Below are positions 31,729 to 41,448 of a stretch of DNA of 64,000 bases, one piece after another (the first letter of the stretch is position 1; every line of letters starts with the position of its first letter). The position numbers and the translations under genes are program-made. Source of the stretch: Saprospiraceae bacterium. GTDB lineage: Bacteria; Bacteroidota; Bacteroidia; Chitinophagales; Saprospiraceae. The notes beneath the pieces were generated by a model. That model saw nothing but the letters and a program-made list of their open reading frames with translations. It was not told the DNA's origin and did not search any database. Location: NCBI GenBank assembly GCA_020628095.1, contig JAHDFP010000014.1:1-64000 (forward strand), written 5' to 3'.

Positions 31729-33108
31729 ATGAGTAGAAAATATGCGATAATAGACATAGAAACCACAGGCGGCATCCCTAAAAGGGATAAGATCACCGAG
31801 ATCGCCATCATCACTCATAATGGTCAGAAAATACTGGAAGAATACCAATCCCTAGTCAATCCAGAACGATCCATACCTCCTCAAATTACACGTATAACAG
31901 GCATCACCAATGATATGGTGGCCGATGCCCCAAAATTCTACGAATTAGCTAAGACGATTATAGAAATGACGGAAGGGGCAATTTTTGTGGCTCATAATGT
32001 ACGATTTGACTATCAGTTTATCAAAGAAGAATTTAAGTCTCTCGGATATACTTACACCAAGCGCAATCTATGTTCTGTCCGACTGGCAAGGAAGGCATTC
32101 CCACACCTCAAATCTTACAGCCTGGGCAATCTGATCAAGTACTTTGGTATAGAAGTGGAAAACAGACATCGCGCCTATGATGACGCACTAGCGACGACGA
32201 TACTATTCCAGATGATACTGGACCAACATAACACCAAGAAAGAAGCCAATCTATTCGTCACCTCTACACTCAAACAAACACAACTACCCAAAGGACTACC
32301 TATCAATACTGTAGATAATCTACCCGAAGCATGTGGAGTATATTATTTTACCAATGATGACGGTAAGATAATATACGTGGGTAAAAGCATCAACATAAAA
32401 AAGAGGGCCAAGCAGCATTTCTCTAAGCAAACCAAAAAGGCCAATAAGCTCTTCCAAAGTGTCGTAGATATATCTTATGAGATAACGGGTAGCGAACTGG
32501 CCTCACTGCTCAAAGAATCTTATGAGATCAAACAAATACAGCCAGAAATAAATATCATACAAAAGTCAAGGCATTTTGCTTATGCCATCATAGAGGCCGA
32601 AAATCCAGATGGTTACAAATATTTTGAGATCGTCAAATCCAATAAAACAGAACTAGCCCTCTCCTACTACAACTCTCGTAAAAGCGCACTGAGACATATC
32701 GAACAGATGGGCGAAATCTTTCTGCTTTGCCAAAAGGTCAATAAAGTCGATAAGTCCAAATCCAGTTGCTTTAACTATGGTATAAACAAATGTAATGGCG
32801 CCTGTATACAAGAAGAATCTGTCGATGAGTATAATGAGAGATTCGAAGAAAGTCTGGTTATTGTTAATAAGATATTTGATCAAAACTTTATACTCATAGA
32901 TGTAGGTCGTACTGATAACGAAAAATGCATCTTCCTCGTAGAAGATGGTCATTATCGCGGTTATGGATACACGGATATGGAGTATGTGGCTTACGGCATA
33001 GAAGAGCTCAAAGAATGTATTAAATACGAAAAGATAAATCCCGAAGCCGACTTAATCGTCCGAAACCATGTATGGTCTAATCCAGAGCTGGATATTCACT
33101 ATTTTTGA
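31729..33108 (+). CDS. DEDDh exonuclease fused to GIY-YIG (UvrC/Cho-like) nuclease
   Basis: 459 aa. Residues 1-175 form an epsilon/DnaQ-type 3'-5' exonuclease (motifs 'IIDIETTGG', 'VAHNVRFDYQF', 'HRAYDDALAT'). Residues about 195-285 form a GIY-YIG domain ('CGVYYFTNDDGKIIYVGKS'). The C-terminal ~170 residues have a Cys cluster (CFNYGINKCNGAC) as in UvrC-like proteins. This fusion is a known bacterial repair architecture and would act on damaged DNA. Confidence 0.88.
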   Translation: MSRKYAIIDIETTGGIPKRDKITEIAIITHNGQKILEEYQSLVNPERSIPPQITRITGITNDMVADAPKFYELAKTIIEMTEGAIFVAHNVRFDYQFIKEEFKSLGYTYTKRNLCSVRLARKAFPHLKSYSLGNLIKYFGIEVENRHRAYDDALATTILFQMILDQHNTKKEANLFVTSTLKQTQLPKGLPINTVDNLPEACGVYYFTNDDGKIIYVGKSINIKKRAKQHFSKQTKKANKLFQSVVDISYEITGSELASLLKESYEIKQIQPEINIIQKSRHFAYAIIEAENPDGYKYFEIVKSNKTELALSYYNSRKSALRHIEQMGEIFLLCQKVNKVDKSKSSCFNYGINKCNGACIQEESVDEYNERFEESLVIVNKIFDQNFILIDVGRTDNEKCIFLVEDGHYRGYGYTDMEYVAYGIEELKECIKYEKINPEADLIVRNHVWSNPELDIHYF

Positions 33109-33127
33109 AAACTAAGTATAAAGGAAT

Positions 33128-33748
33128 ATGAAAATTAATTGGTCATTAGTCATAAGTGGTATCATGCTATTATCAAGCTGTGCATACGGACAGAAAAGCA
33201 AAGATATCATGACGATAACGGAAGAATTACCGTATGCGGAGATAGGCGATTACCCAGAGTCCATATCAGAATTATCTATCCTCACTAGACTGATAGATGG
33301 TCTGGGCTATAGATATTACTGGGCGACGGATTCGCTGAGACAAGAAGATCTGGATTATAAAATCAGCGAAGACTCTCGGCCTGCTGGTGAGACCTTAGAT
33401 CATCTATATGGACTATCCGATTTCATACTAAATTTTGCAATGGACAGACCTAATATAAGGCCAAGAGAAGAAGTCGAGATGAGCTGGGAAGAAAAGAGAA
33501 AGGCTACGCTGGAGAATTTCAAAAAATCGAGTGAGCTTATAGGCGCGATGACCAAGGAAGATTTTGCTGCCTTGGAGATTCATTTTCAGCGTGGCGAAAA
33601 TACCTCATCAATGTCCATGTGGCACATAATTAACGGTCCTATATCCGACGCACTATATCATGTCGGTCAGATCGTCACTTACCGACGAGCCTCTGGCAAT
33701 CCGCTCAACCCAAGAGTCAATGTATTTATGGGTAAAAACAGGTCTTAG
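33128..33748 (+). CDS. DinB-like lipoprotein
   Basis: 206 aa with a lipoprotein-type leader (MLLSSCAYGQ near residue 20) and a DinB-like four-helix domain ('LDHLYGLSDFILN', 'ALYHVGQIVTYRRASGNP'). The export signal on a DinB-like protein is uncommon. It starts 19 bp after the exonuclease stop and may share its transcript. Confidence 0.75.
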   Translation: MKINWSLVISGIMLLSSCAYGQKSKDIMTITEELPYAEIGDYPESISELSILTRLIDGLGYRYYWATDSLRQEDLDYKISEDSRPAGETLDHLYGLSDFILNFAMDRPNIRPREEVEMSWEEKRKATLENFKKSSELIGAMTKEDFAALEIHFQRGENTSSMSMWHIINGPISDALYHVGQIVTYRRASGNPLNPRVNVFMGKNRS

Positions 33749-33751
33749 GTA

Positions 33752-34192
33752 CTAAGATCGTTCTACAAAATCTCTGAACTGATCCATCCACTTTTGAGTT
33801 TGCTTTTGGAAGAGTTGCGGTCTGATTTTGGCCATCACTTTCATCATAAAAGAATGGATAGATATATACTCTAACTCAGCATCCCATCGGGTTGTATTTT
33901 CGGATAACTTGGCGAAGGTATTTTTCATAGTATTAGCCCCTTGCTTAAATTCGTATAAGCCAGTGAACTCATAAGGCAGATTTCTTGTCTTGATGGTCTC
34001 CGTCATTTCGAGAGACCCCTTCCCCATCTGGTAGGCGAGCTTGGATTTGGCGCCAGGCTCACCAGGCACACCACTGATATGCTCAAAACTCTGAAAACCA
34101 TCCTGCCACTCCTTAAGGTTATCAGGGTTATCAAATAGGTCTATTACCTTGTCTATAGGTGCATTGATTTCTACAGAACAGTTGAATTTCAT
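33752..34192 (-). CDS. SRPBCC (START-like) family protein
   Basis: 146 aa. A typical polyketide-cyclase/START-like start ('FNCSVEINAPIDKVIDLFDNPDNLKEW') and a long C-terminal helix. It probably binds a hydrophobic ligand; substrate unknown. It overlaps pyrF by 4 bp, last gene of the mrp-nifU-pyrF operon. Confidence 0.85.
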   Translation of the reverse strand: MKFNCSVEINAPIDKVIDLFDNPDNLKEWQDGFQSFEHISGVPGEPGAKSKLAYQMGKGSLEMTETIKTRNLPYEFTGLYEFKQGANTMKNTFAKLSENTTRWDAELEYISIHSFMMKVMAKIRPQLFQKQTQKWMDQFRDFVERS

Positions 34193-35010
34193 AAGAGGTT
34201 ATTTTCCGAGAGTATTGTTTCCATCTGAGCTTGCAACTCCATACACTTTGATCGTGCAGCATCGGCATAATTCTCTCCAGAGCCAGCATAGATAATAGAT
34301 CGAGAAGAATTGATAATCAGTCCGACATCTTGATTAAGTCCATGCTGACATACATTTTGCAGATTACCACCCTGCGCACCCACACCAGGCACTAAAAAAA
34401 AATGATCGGGTACGATCTTTCTGATTTGGCTAATGTAATCCGTCTGCGTCGCTCCGACCACATACATGATATTATCTGCCGTCCCATAAGACGAAGATAT
34501 CTCTATCACCTTTTCATATAACTTTCCTCCATCTGCTAGACTCAGCTGCTGAAAATCCATACTACCACCATTAGATGTCAAGCCCAATATAATCACCCAC
34601 TTATAAGGATACTCCAAAAAAGGACTGACAGAATCACTACCCATATAAGGCGCCACCGTCAGAGCATCGGCCTTATAATAATCAAAAAAACTCTGGGCAT
34701 ACATCCTCGATGTATTACCGATGTCTCCCCTCTTAGCATCTGCAATGACTAAGATATCATCGGGTATATATTCTATGGTTTTTCTAAGGGATTCCATGCC
34801 TTGTGGACCGCGGCTTTCGTAGAAGGCGGTGTTAGGCTTATAGGCAACCACAAGGTCCTTGGTGCGATCAATAATCCCTTTGTTGAACTCAAATATGGGG
34901 TCTTCCTTTGATCTTAGATGCTCTGGGATTTTATTGACATCCGTATCCAGACCGACACACAAGAAACTCCTCTTATGTCTTATCTGTTGGATGAGCGTGG
35001 CTCTATTCAT
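34189..35010 (-). CDS. pyrF: Orotidine-5'-phosphate decarboxylase (group 2)
   Basis: 273 aa. Catalytic motif 'DAKRGDIGNTS' (near residue 87) and 'VVGATQTD' mark the longer group of OMP decarboxylases that form UMP. Lies 2 bp downstream of the NifU-domain gene and overlaps the SRPBCC gene. Confidence 0.95.
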   Translation of the reverse strand: MNRATLIQQIRHKRSFLCVGLDTDVNKIPEHLRSKEDPIFEFNKGIIDRTKDLVVAYKPNTAFYESRGPQGMESLRKTIEYIPDDILVIADAKRGDIGNTSRMYAQSFFDYYKADALTVAPYMGSDSVSPFLEYPYKWVIILGLTSNGGSMDFQQLSLADGGKLYEKVIEISSSYGTADNIMYVVGATQTDYISQIRKIVPDHFFLVPGVGAQGGNLQNVCQHGLNQDVGLIINSSRSIIYAGSGENYADAARSKCMELQAQMETILSENNLL

Positions 35011-35012
35011 AC

Positions 35013-35273
35013 TTAGGGTTGTAGTCCATTGATGGCCTCTACAGCTTGTATCTGAGGATACTTGGATTTGATAGTTTGTTCTACGCCTGCGCGCATGGTC
35101 ATCGCCGACATGGAGCAGTTCTCGCAGTTACCGAGCCACTTTACTTTGACAGTCATATCATCTGTCACATCCACCACCTCTATATTGCCTCCATCTACGG
35201 CGAGATGCGGTCTTATCTCGTCCAGTGTCGCATTAATGCCCTCGATTAATTCTGATTTTACTTCTTCAGACAT
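35013..35273 (-). CDS. NifU C-terminal-domain (Nfu-type) Fe-S carrier
   Basis: 86 aa. The single NifU C-terminal domain with 'VDGGNIEVVDV' and the cluster-binding CxxC in 'GNCENCSMS'. It carries and delivers Fe-S clusters. It sits between mrp and pyrF, and pairing with an Mrp ATPase fits an Fe-S assembly role. Confidence 0.92.
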   Translation of the reverse strand: MSEEVKSELIEGINATLDEIRPHLAVDGGNIEVVDVTDDMTVKVKWLGNCENCSMSAMTMRAGVEQTIKSKYPQIQAVEAINGLQP

Positions 35274-35311
35274 AATACAAATTTACAATTTTTGGCGGAC
35301 GCACGGTTTTG

Positions 35312-36397
35312 TTATTTATTCTGGACATTGACACCAACAATTTGGGTGGGTGGTAGGACTTCGTTACGGACAGCGACCTGCTGTATCGTCTTTTGCACCA
35401 TATCCATATAAGCCACTCGCGCACTATGTTCTTCGTTGAGCACAATAGGTAATCCAGCATCCCCAGCGACCCTGACATCTGTTATCAATGGCAACTGTCC
35501 CAGCAGGACACTGTTAGACGCTTTGGCAAGCTGCTTACCTCCACCTTCTCCGAATATCTTATACTTCCGATCCGGCAAATCATCTGGCACAAACCAAGAC
35601 ATATTCTCCACCACACCTATAATCGGAACATTGATGTTTTGTAATCGGAACATATTCATAGCCTTGATCGCATCCGCGACGGCGACCTCCTGTGGTGTCG
35701 TTACGATAATCGCCCCAGTCAGAGGGATAGTCTGCACCAATGTCAACTGTATATCCCCCGTCCCCGGCGGCAAATCTATAATGAGATAATCCAATTCAGG
35801 CCAGATCACTTCATTGACAAATTGCTTAATGATACCGCCCAATCGTGGACCACGCAACACCACCGCTTGCTCCGGCTCGACAATATTACCGATAGATATG
35901 GTATGCAAGCCATGTGTTTGTATCGGGCTGATACGGTGGCGACCATACATTTGCTTGATCTCTGGCTTTTTGTCCTTGATGCCGAGCATGGTCGGTATAG
36001 AAGGTCCATACAGGTCCGCGTCTATCAGCCCGACCTGACCGCCCATCGCCTTGAGACCGAGAGCCAGATTAGTGGATACTGTAGACTTGCCTACTCCGCC
36101 TTTTCCGCTGGCTACCGCAATGATATTTTTGACCTGAGGTAGCTTCTGCGCAGATCCCGCCGACGCAAAATGGATATCCAACTTTGCCTGAGGATAGATC
36201 CCCATAATAGCCTGCGACAGGGATTCGTGCAGTTTGAACTTTTCCGTCTCTTGCAACCCCTTGATCTTGACGACGAAAGAAATATTATCATCCTTGATCC
36301 TTAGTTGCTCTATCATCCGCATGGTGATCAGATCATTGCCCGACTGCGGATCATGTACTGATCTGAGTAATTCGACTACTTTATTATTGTCTATCAT
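35312..36397 (-). CDS. mrp: Mrp/NBP35-family P-loop ATPase
   Basis: 361 aa. An N-terminal MIP18/DUF59-type domain (residues 1-90), a deviant Walker A 'ASGKGGVGKSTVSTN' (near 100), and the Mrp block 'IIGVVENMSWF'. The CxxC found in many ApbC/Nbp35 proteins after 'ENMS' is absent. It acts in Fe-S cluster loading. First gene of the mrp-nifU-pyrF-SRPBCC operon. Confidence 0.93.
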   Translation of the reverse strand: MIDNNKVVELLRSVHDPQSGNDLITMRMIEQLRIKDDNISFVVKIKGLQETEKFKLHESLSQAIMGIYPQAKLDIHFASAGSAQKLPQVKNIIAVASGKGGVGKSTVSTNLALGLKAMGGQVGLIDADLYGPSIPTMLGIKDKKPEIKQMYGRHRISPIQTHGLHTISIGNIVEPEQAVVLRGPRLGGIIKQFVNEVIWPELDYLIIDLPPGTGDIQLTLVQTIPLTGAIIVTTPQEVAVADAIKAMNMFRLQNINVPIIGVVENMSWFVPDDLPDRKYKIFGEGGGKQLAKASNSVLLGQLPLITDVRVAGDAGLPIVLNEEHSARVAYMDMVQKTIQQVAVRNEVLPPTQIVGVNVQNK

Positions 36398-36553
36398 CTG
36401 GGTATATAACCATTAGGTGTATGTGATGGTTTAAGCATCATCTGATAAGGTACAACATAGTGAATTACTGTAAGTATTGTGAATATTATTTGAGATTTGT
36501 TTGGTTGTGATGATCTATCATGAGGTGAGAAAGAATACCAACAACCTCTATTG

Positions 36554-36982
36554 TTACATCGCGTCTTCCTTGGCTTTTAAATAGCTTTCAGAAGTAAAAA
36601 CTGGCAATTTGGCTTTAGTATAGTCTTTGGTATTGCGAGTTATTATGGCTTCCAGTCCTTTTACATTGAGTGCAGATGAATACTGGACAGAATCTTCATA
36701 ATCTTTAAACTCATTTTTTAGTGCTTGTACTATTTCTTTTTTCGTTGTTCCAATGATTTCACAAATCTCAACCAATTCTTCTATTATTTTAATTGTGTCA
36801 TTGTGCCCAATGTACTTTCGCACTATGTAATAGACATTATTAAGGCTTACTGCTGAAATATAAATTTGAATTTTATCTAATTCATTTAGTTCAAAAATTT
36901 TACTTGCAGGATTGGCAAAAGGCTCTCTATCCGTAAAAAAATCAATTATTACATCCGAATCGACAAATACCTTAGACGCCAT
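36554..36982 (-). CDS. PIN-domain toxin (VapC-like)
   Basis: 142 aa. PIN-family acidic residues are visible in 'FVDSDVIIDFFTDREPF' (Asp8, Asp13) and 'YEDSVQYSSA' (about 97-106). PIN toxins are ribonucleases, often against tRNA. It overlaps the antitoxin gene by 11 bp. AT-rich relative to the core. If it cleaves tRNA it would be a possible source of damage for the RtcB island; that link is speculation. Confidence 0.85.
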   Translation of the reverse strand: MASKVFVDSDVIIDFFTDREPFANPASKIFELNELDKIQIYISAVSLNNVYYIVRKYIGHNDTIKIIEELVEICEIIGTTKKEIVQALKNEFKDYEDSVQYSSALNVKGLEAIITRNTKDYTKAKLPVFTSESYLKAKEDAM

Positions 36983-37226
36983 ATTTTTTACTTAACTCTT
37001 CTGTCAGAGTTTTTTTATAATCAAAATTCTTTTCGACCTTGATTATACCTCTCAAACGTCTGATTCGTGGGGATAATTGATTTGGCTTAATTCGGCGTTT
37101 ATTATTGGTGAGTAGTTTGAAATAGTTTTCGACTAAACCTGAGAGGCTTTCACCCTTGTCTTTCGCATACCGTTTAGCCTCTTCTATTACATCTTTTTCT
37201 ATGGTCAATGTTAATTTAGTATTCAT
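36972..37226 (-). CDS. DUF6364/VapB-like antitoxin
   Basis: 84 aa. A ribbon-helix-helix-like N-terminus 'TLTIEKDVIEEAKRYAKDKGESLSGLVENY' (described in two parts: a beta strand and two helices) followed by a basic tail. Typical partner of PIN toxins in Bacteroidota; it precedes and overlaps the toxin gene. Confidence 0.85.
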   Translation of the reverse strand: MNTKLTLTIEKDVIEEAKRYAKDKGESLSGLVENYFKLLTNNKRRIKPNQLSPRIRRLRGIIKVEKNFDYKKTLTEELSKKYGV

Positions 37227-37508
37227 TTACTTTAGCATCTTTACGGCAAGATACGTGTTAAATCACTTAAATTCAACACGTGTTTCATTTTAGCTCTCAT
37301 GAAAGATAACTTATCTTTGTATACCTATATATTCCGACCATAACATAAACGGAAATATTGTTGGGCATGTTCCGAAAACAAATTGATCTAAACGGAAATT
37401 GGTGAAGAGTTTAGGTCGAAACTTTTTCTTTCCTTGCATTCTTTAAGATACGAAATATCCCTAACGTATCCTAAGTATGAGTCGATAGTTTGTCAACAGC
37501 CTCTATTG

Positions 37509-38135
37509 TTATGCTCGGTTATTTTCATCTAAGTACTTTAAATATTCATTTCTCGCAAAAAAAGGATTTCCTGGGTTAAGTTCCTTTAATCCAAATTTGG
37601 CTACTTCAACTGCCTTCCTTACATCATTGTTCTTTTTCCAAAATTCGAAAATCATCCAAGTTAGTCTGGCTTCTGTTGTCATAGATAAGAAACCGTTTAG
37701 GAGTTTTGAAATTTGTAGATTAATTGATTGGGTTGTATTCAATTCAAGTTTTTCGATAAAATTTGGTTGCTCGGTTAATTTTCTATATATCGGTTCAAAA
37801 ATTGTACTTGTTTCTTTGAGTATTTGATTCGCAGTTGAGACGTTTTGATGTTCAGTATTTGAATATGGCCATTCATTTCCAATTCTTGTTCTTAATTCAC
37901 AATCGTAGTATTTGTACTTTTTGGGGTCAATTTTTTCAGGCTCCAGAAATTTAGGTTGTATTCCAAGTTCTACATAACATTTGTCTCCATAATTACTTCC
38001 TTGAACACCAATTGCGAAATAGTATGCTTCATTTTCATTTCTGTAATGAAATCCAGACCCCTTAAATCCCAATTCTCTAAGTCCCTTTCCAAGAGGTTTT
38101 GATATTTGTTTTTTAAATTCTAAAGAGCTTATCAT
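37509..38135 (-). CDS. DUF4304-type hypothetical protein
   Basis: 208 aa. 'ISKPLGKGLRELGFKGSGFHYR' near the N-terminus and 'AIGVQGSNYGDKCYVELGIQP' are the usual DUF4304 pattern. Function unknown; often found in toxin/immunity neighbourhoods. AT-rich like the adjacent toxin-antitoxin pair. Confidence 0.7.
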   Translation of the reverse strand: MISSLEFKKQISKPLGKGLRELGFKGSGFHYRNENEAYYFAIGVQGSNYGDKCYVELGIQPKFLEPEKIDPKKYKYYDCELRTRIGNEWPYSNTEHQNVSTANQILKETSTIFEPIYRKLTEQPNFIEKLELNTTQSINLQISKLLNGFLSMTTEARLTWMIFEFWKKNNDVRKAVEVAKFGLKELNPGNPFFARNEYLKYLDENNRA

Positions 38136-38560
38136 TTTTTATTTCTTAATCGAGCATAACTAACTTATAACAGGAATTTTTTAACACTTTATTCCTAGAT
38201 AATGACAATTAAGGTAGTTAAAACAGACTTTTTCTATCTCATTATTTCCTAGTTAATTCTTTCAGAAAAACATTAAAATTCAGTTAGATTAGTTATGATA
38301 ACTAAATATTTCGTTTTCAGCCTGCAATAAAATGTCCACTTATATTGGCTATTCTAATAAGAATAACCCCAATGCCTAATATTACCCGCCATCTCAAAAA
38401 AAAAAACATACACATAATCCATGCACTCTATTTCGGTGCTATTAACAGCAAGCACCCAGCCTTTAGGATATGATTAAGAGCAGCAGACACCAGTTACTTA
38501 TAAAAAGGAGGCCTAAGAAATATATTATATGTAATTTTGATATGTGATATGAGATAATAG
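38136..38560. other. Gene-free stretch
   Basis: Low-GC intergenic DNA between divergent genes, with an A-run (38397-38406). I see no gene, RNA or repeat in it. Confidence 0.4.
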
Positions 38561-40525
38561 ATGAAGGTATACCAAGACTTCTCCGATCTTCCTTCTTTTA
38601 GTAATACAATTATAACGATAGGCTCTTTTGATGGTGTCCATGTAGGTCATCAGAAAATCATCAAACGCCTCAAGTATCTCAGCGCAGAGCAAGGCAGAGA
38701 GAATGTCGTCATTACGTTCCACCCCCACCCCCGATCTGTCGTCTTCCCTAAGGATAAATCACTCCGATTGCTCAATGATATAGAAGAGAAAATCGATCTC
38801 TTCCGATCTTTTGGGATCGATCATCTGGCGATCATGCCATTTTCGGTGGAGTTCTCGCAGATATCTTCGGAGGAGTATATATCTAACTTTCTGGTGAGAT
38901 ACTTCCGACCATCTATGATCGTCATCGGGTATGACCATCGTTATGGCAAAAACAGAGCAGGGGACATCACCCTCTTACAGCGCATGGCTAATAAGTACAG
39001 CTATCAAGTAGAAGAGATCAGCAAGCAGGTCATCAGCGAGATAACCATCTCATCCACACAAATCAGGAATGCCCTACTGAGAGGCGACCTATCATCGGCT
39101 AATACTCTGCTGCACCACCCATACCCTATCTCTGGCAAGGTGGTACGCGGTAAGCGCGTCGGCCGGGACATCGGCTACCCTACCGCCAATGTACAACTAT
39201 CCGATCCGCTCAAGCTCATACCCAAAGATGGCATCTATGCCTGCTATATAGATATAGGCGATCAGAGGCATCGCGGTATGTTATACATCGGTCATATACC
39301 GACGCTCAATGAAGAAGAAAGCCCTAAGACGATCGAGGTCAATATTTTTGATTTTGATGAGGATATCTATGATCAGCGGATCAGCCTCAAGGTGATGCAC
39401 TTCCTCAGAGATGACCAAAAATTTGACAACTTAGAATCTCTTAAAAATCAACTGGCGATAGACGAGCAGCAGAGTCTGGAGTACTTTGACGGTCTGTCGG
39501 CGTATCAAAAAAAGGCCACGATTGCCATCCTCAATTATAACACAGCGGATTATCTGGAGCGATTCCTACCCTATGTGCAGAGAAGCAGTACGCAGGAGAC
39601 GGACATTATGATTATAGACAATGCTAGCACGGATGACTCGGTCAAGTACGTCCGTGAGTGGTATCCAGAAATCAATCTTATAGAGCATCAGGAAAATTAT
39701 GGTTTTGCACAGGGTTACAATCTGGGGCTTATCTACGCCGATACAGAATACCTGATTTTGCTCAACTCTGATGTGGAAGTCACCGATGACTGGTTAGATC
39801 CTATCTTGTCTTATATGGATGCGCATCCTGATGTAGGTATTGCCATGCCCAAAATAAGATCGCTGGAGGATAAGTCATCTTACGAATATGCAGGGGCCGC
39901 AGGTGGTCATATAGATTATCTTTATTATCCATTTTGCAGAGGGCGCATATTCGATACCGTTGAGACTGACGAAGGACAGTATAATCAGGTGGAGAATATC
40001 TTCTGGGCCAGTGGTGCGGCCTTCGTTATAAGGAAAGACTTATACGAAAAACTGGGCGGATTGGATAGTGATTATTTTGCACATCAAGAAGAAATAGACC
40101 TCTGCTGGAGAGCTTGGAATACAGGTCATCGCGTTGTCGTGATACCAGAATCTACCGTCTATCATATCGGTGGTGGATCACTCGGATACGATAACCCGCG
40201 CAAGGTCTATCTCAATTTCCGTAACAACCTCAACACTATTATCAAAAACGAAAAAGGAAGCTCTCTCTTATGGAAGCTACCTCTGCGTTACGGTCTGGAT
40301 ACAGTCGCAGCGCTCAAGTATATTTTATCTGGAAAATTTGGTGCGGGGATCAATATATGGAAGGCGCAGTTTGCTGTTCTGTTTTCTATATTTAGTACGC
40401 TCAAAAAACGCAAGAAGATCAAAGCGTCCTCAGCAAAAGCACATCCGCAGTTACCCATATATCAAAAGTCCATACTATTGCAGTATTACTTATCTGGCAA
40501 CAAAAAATATAGCGACCTTCCTTAA
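38561..40525 (+). CDS. ribF: RibF riboflavin kinase/FAD synthetase fused to a GT2 glycosyltransferase
   Basis: 654 aa, about twice a normal RibF. Residues 1-312 are a complete bifunctional RibF: FAD synthetase 'GSFDGVHVGHQKII' and 'HPHP', then riboflavin kinase 'GRDIGYPTANV' and 'GIYACYIDIG'. Residues about 318-600 are a GT-A glycosyltransferase family 2 domain ('IAILNYNTADYLERFLP', 'NYGFAQGYN', 'LLNSDVEV', 'WASGAAFVIRK', 'EIDLCWRAW'). The frame is open throughout. The fusion joins cofactor synthesis with sugar transfer and is unusual. It is 2 bp from the RluA gene. Confidence 0.92.
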   Translation: MKVYQDFSDLPSFSNTIITIGSFDGVHVGHQKIIKRLKYLSAEQGRENVVITFHPHPRSVVFPKDKSLRLLNDIEEKIDLFRSFGIDHLAIMPFSVEFSQISSEEYISNFLVRYFRPSMIVIGYDHRYGKNRAGDITLLQRMANKYSYQVEEISKQVISEITISSTQIRNALLRGDLSSANTLLHHPYPISGKVVRGKRVGRDIGYPTANVQLSDPLKLIPKDGIYACYIDIGDQRHRGMLYIGHIPTLNEEESPKTIEVNIFDFDEDIYDQRISLKVMHFLRDDQKFDNLESLKNQLAIDEQQSLEYFDGLSAYQKKATIAILNYNTADYLERFLPYVQRSSTQETDIMIIDNASTDDSVKYVREWYPEINLIEHQENYGFAQGYNLGLIYADTEYLILLNSDVEVTDDWLDPILSYMDAHPDVGIAMPKIRSLEDKSSYEYAGAAGGHIDYLYYPFCRGRIFDTVETDEGQYNQVENIFWASGAAFVIRKDLYEKLGGLDSDYFAHQEEIDLCWRAWNTGHRVVVIPESTVYHIGGGSLGYDNPRKVYLNFRNNLNTIIKNEKGSSLLWKLPLRYGLDTVAALKYILSGKFGAGINIWKAQFAVLFSIFSTLKKRKKIKASSAKAHPQLPIYQKSILLQYYLSGNKKYSDLP

Positions 40526-40527
40526 TA

Positions 40528-41250
40528 ATGAAAAAGCAAAGATGGACCATAGAGCACGAAGACGACCACCTCCTAGTCATCAGCAAACCGCCTTATCTGC
40601 TATCCGTCCCAGACAGATACGATAAGTCCATACCTAATCTCTATAGCCAATTGCTCACCTATAGAGAATCTATATTCATCAATCATAGAATAGACAAACA
40701 GACCAGCGGCCTTATCCTCTTCTCCAAGACCAAAGAAGCCTATCAAGCCATCTCTACCATGATGGAAGAAAGAAAAATAGAGAAGCTCTACTACGCGATA
40801 TGTCACCATGTCCCTGCCGAAGAAGTCGGACTGATAGATCTCCCACTCGATACAGGCACTAAGAAGGGCAGTCAGGTAGATCAGGATGGCAAGGTCTCCC
40901 TGACCAAATATAGAATCATCCATGCCTATAGAAATTTTGCCTACTGCGAGATCAACTTACTCACAGGCCGACAGCATCAGATCAGAGCACACTTTAAGGC
41001 AATAGGCTGTCCCCTACTCTGTGACGAAAACTACGGCGCACCACCCGACTTTTACCTCTCTACCATCAAAAGAAAATACCGCCGACCCAAAGACAAAGAA
41101 GAACAACCACTTATCTCTCGCGTCGCACTGCACGCGCACGCGCTTAGCTTCGTCCATCCTATGACTGAGCAGCCCCTCGATATAAAGTGCGATATACCTA
41201 AAGACATGAGAGCCGTCCTGAGGCAATTGGATAAGAATAATCCGAGCTAA
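40528..41250 (+). CDS. RluA-family pseudouridine synthase
   Basis: 240 aa. The catalytic motif 'HRIDKQTSGLILF' (Asp in HRxDxxTSG) and the 'INLLTGRQHQIRAHF' block are diagnostic. It isomerises uridine in rRNA or tRNA; specificity cannot be read from sequence. No S4 domain. It starts 2 bp after the RibF-GT2 stop. Confidence 0.92.
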   Translation: MKKQRWTIEHEDDHLLVISKPPYLLSVPDRYDKSIPNLYSQLLTYRESIFINHRIDKQTSGLILFSKTKEAYQAISTMMEERKIEKLYYAICHHVPAEEVGLIDLPLDTGTKKGSQVDQDGKVSLTKYRIIHAYRNFAYCEINLLTGRQHQIRAHFKAIGCPLLCDENYGAPPDFYLSTIKRKYRRPKDKEEQPLISRVALHAHALSFVHPMTEQPLDIKCDIPKDMRAVLRQLDKNNPS

Positions 41251-41448
41251 ACCTGGAGCTTACCTGTTTTAATATTTTCAGCACTTCACTTCATTTATTT
41301 GATAATTTTCATCTATTTGTTAATATAGACTAATAATTTATATCTAAAATTGCATTTTGTTAGATTAACAATGACAATAATATGATAAAGACTCTGTATT
41401 GAGCATCTAACAAAAAGAAACCAATAACTCAATTACAAATCAAACTCC

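Noticed and set aside
36554-37226. PIN toxin as the proven trigger of the RtcB island
   Set aside because: The target cannot be read from sequence, and the genes are 24 kb apart with no shared operator.
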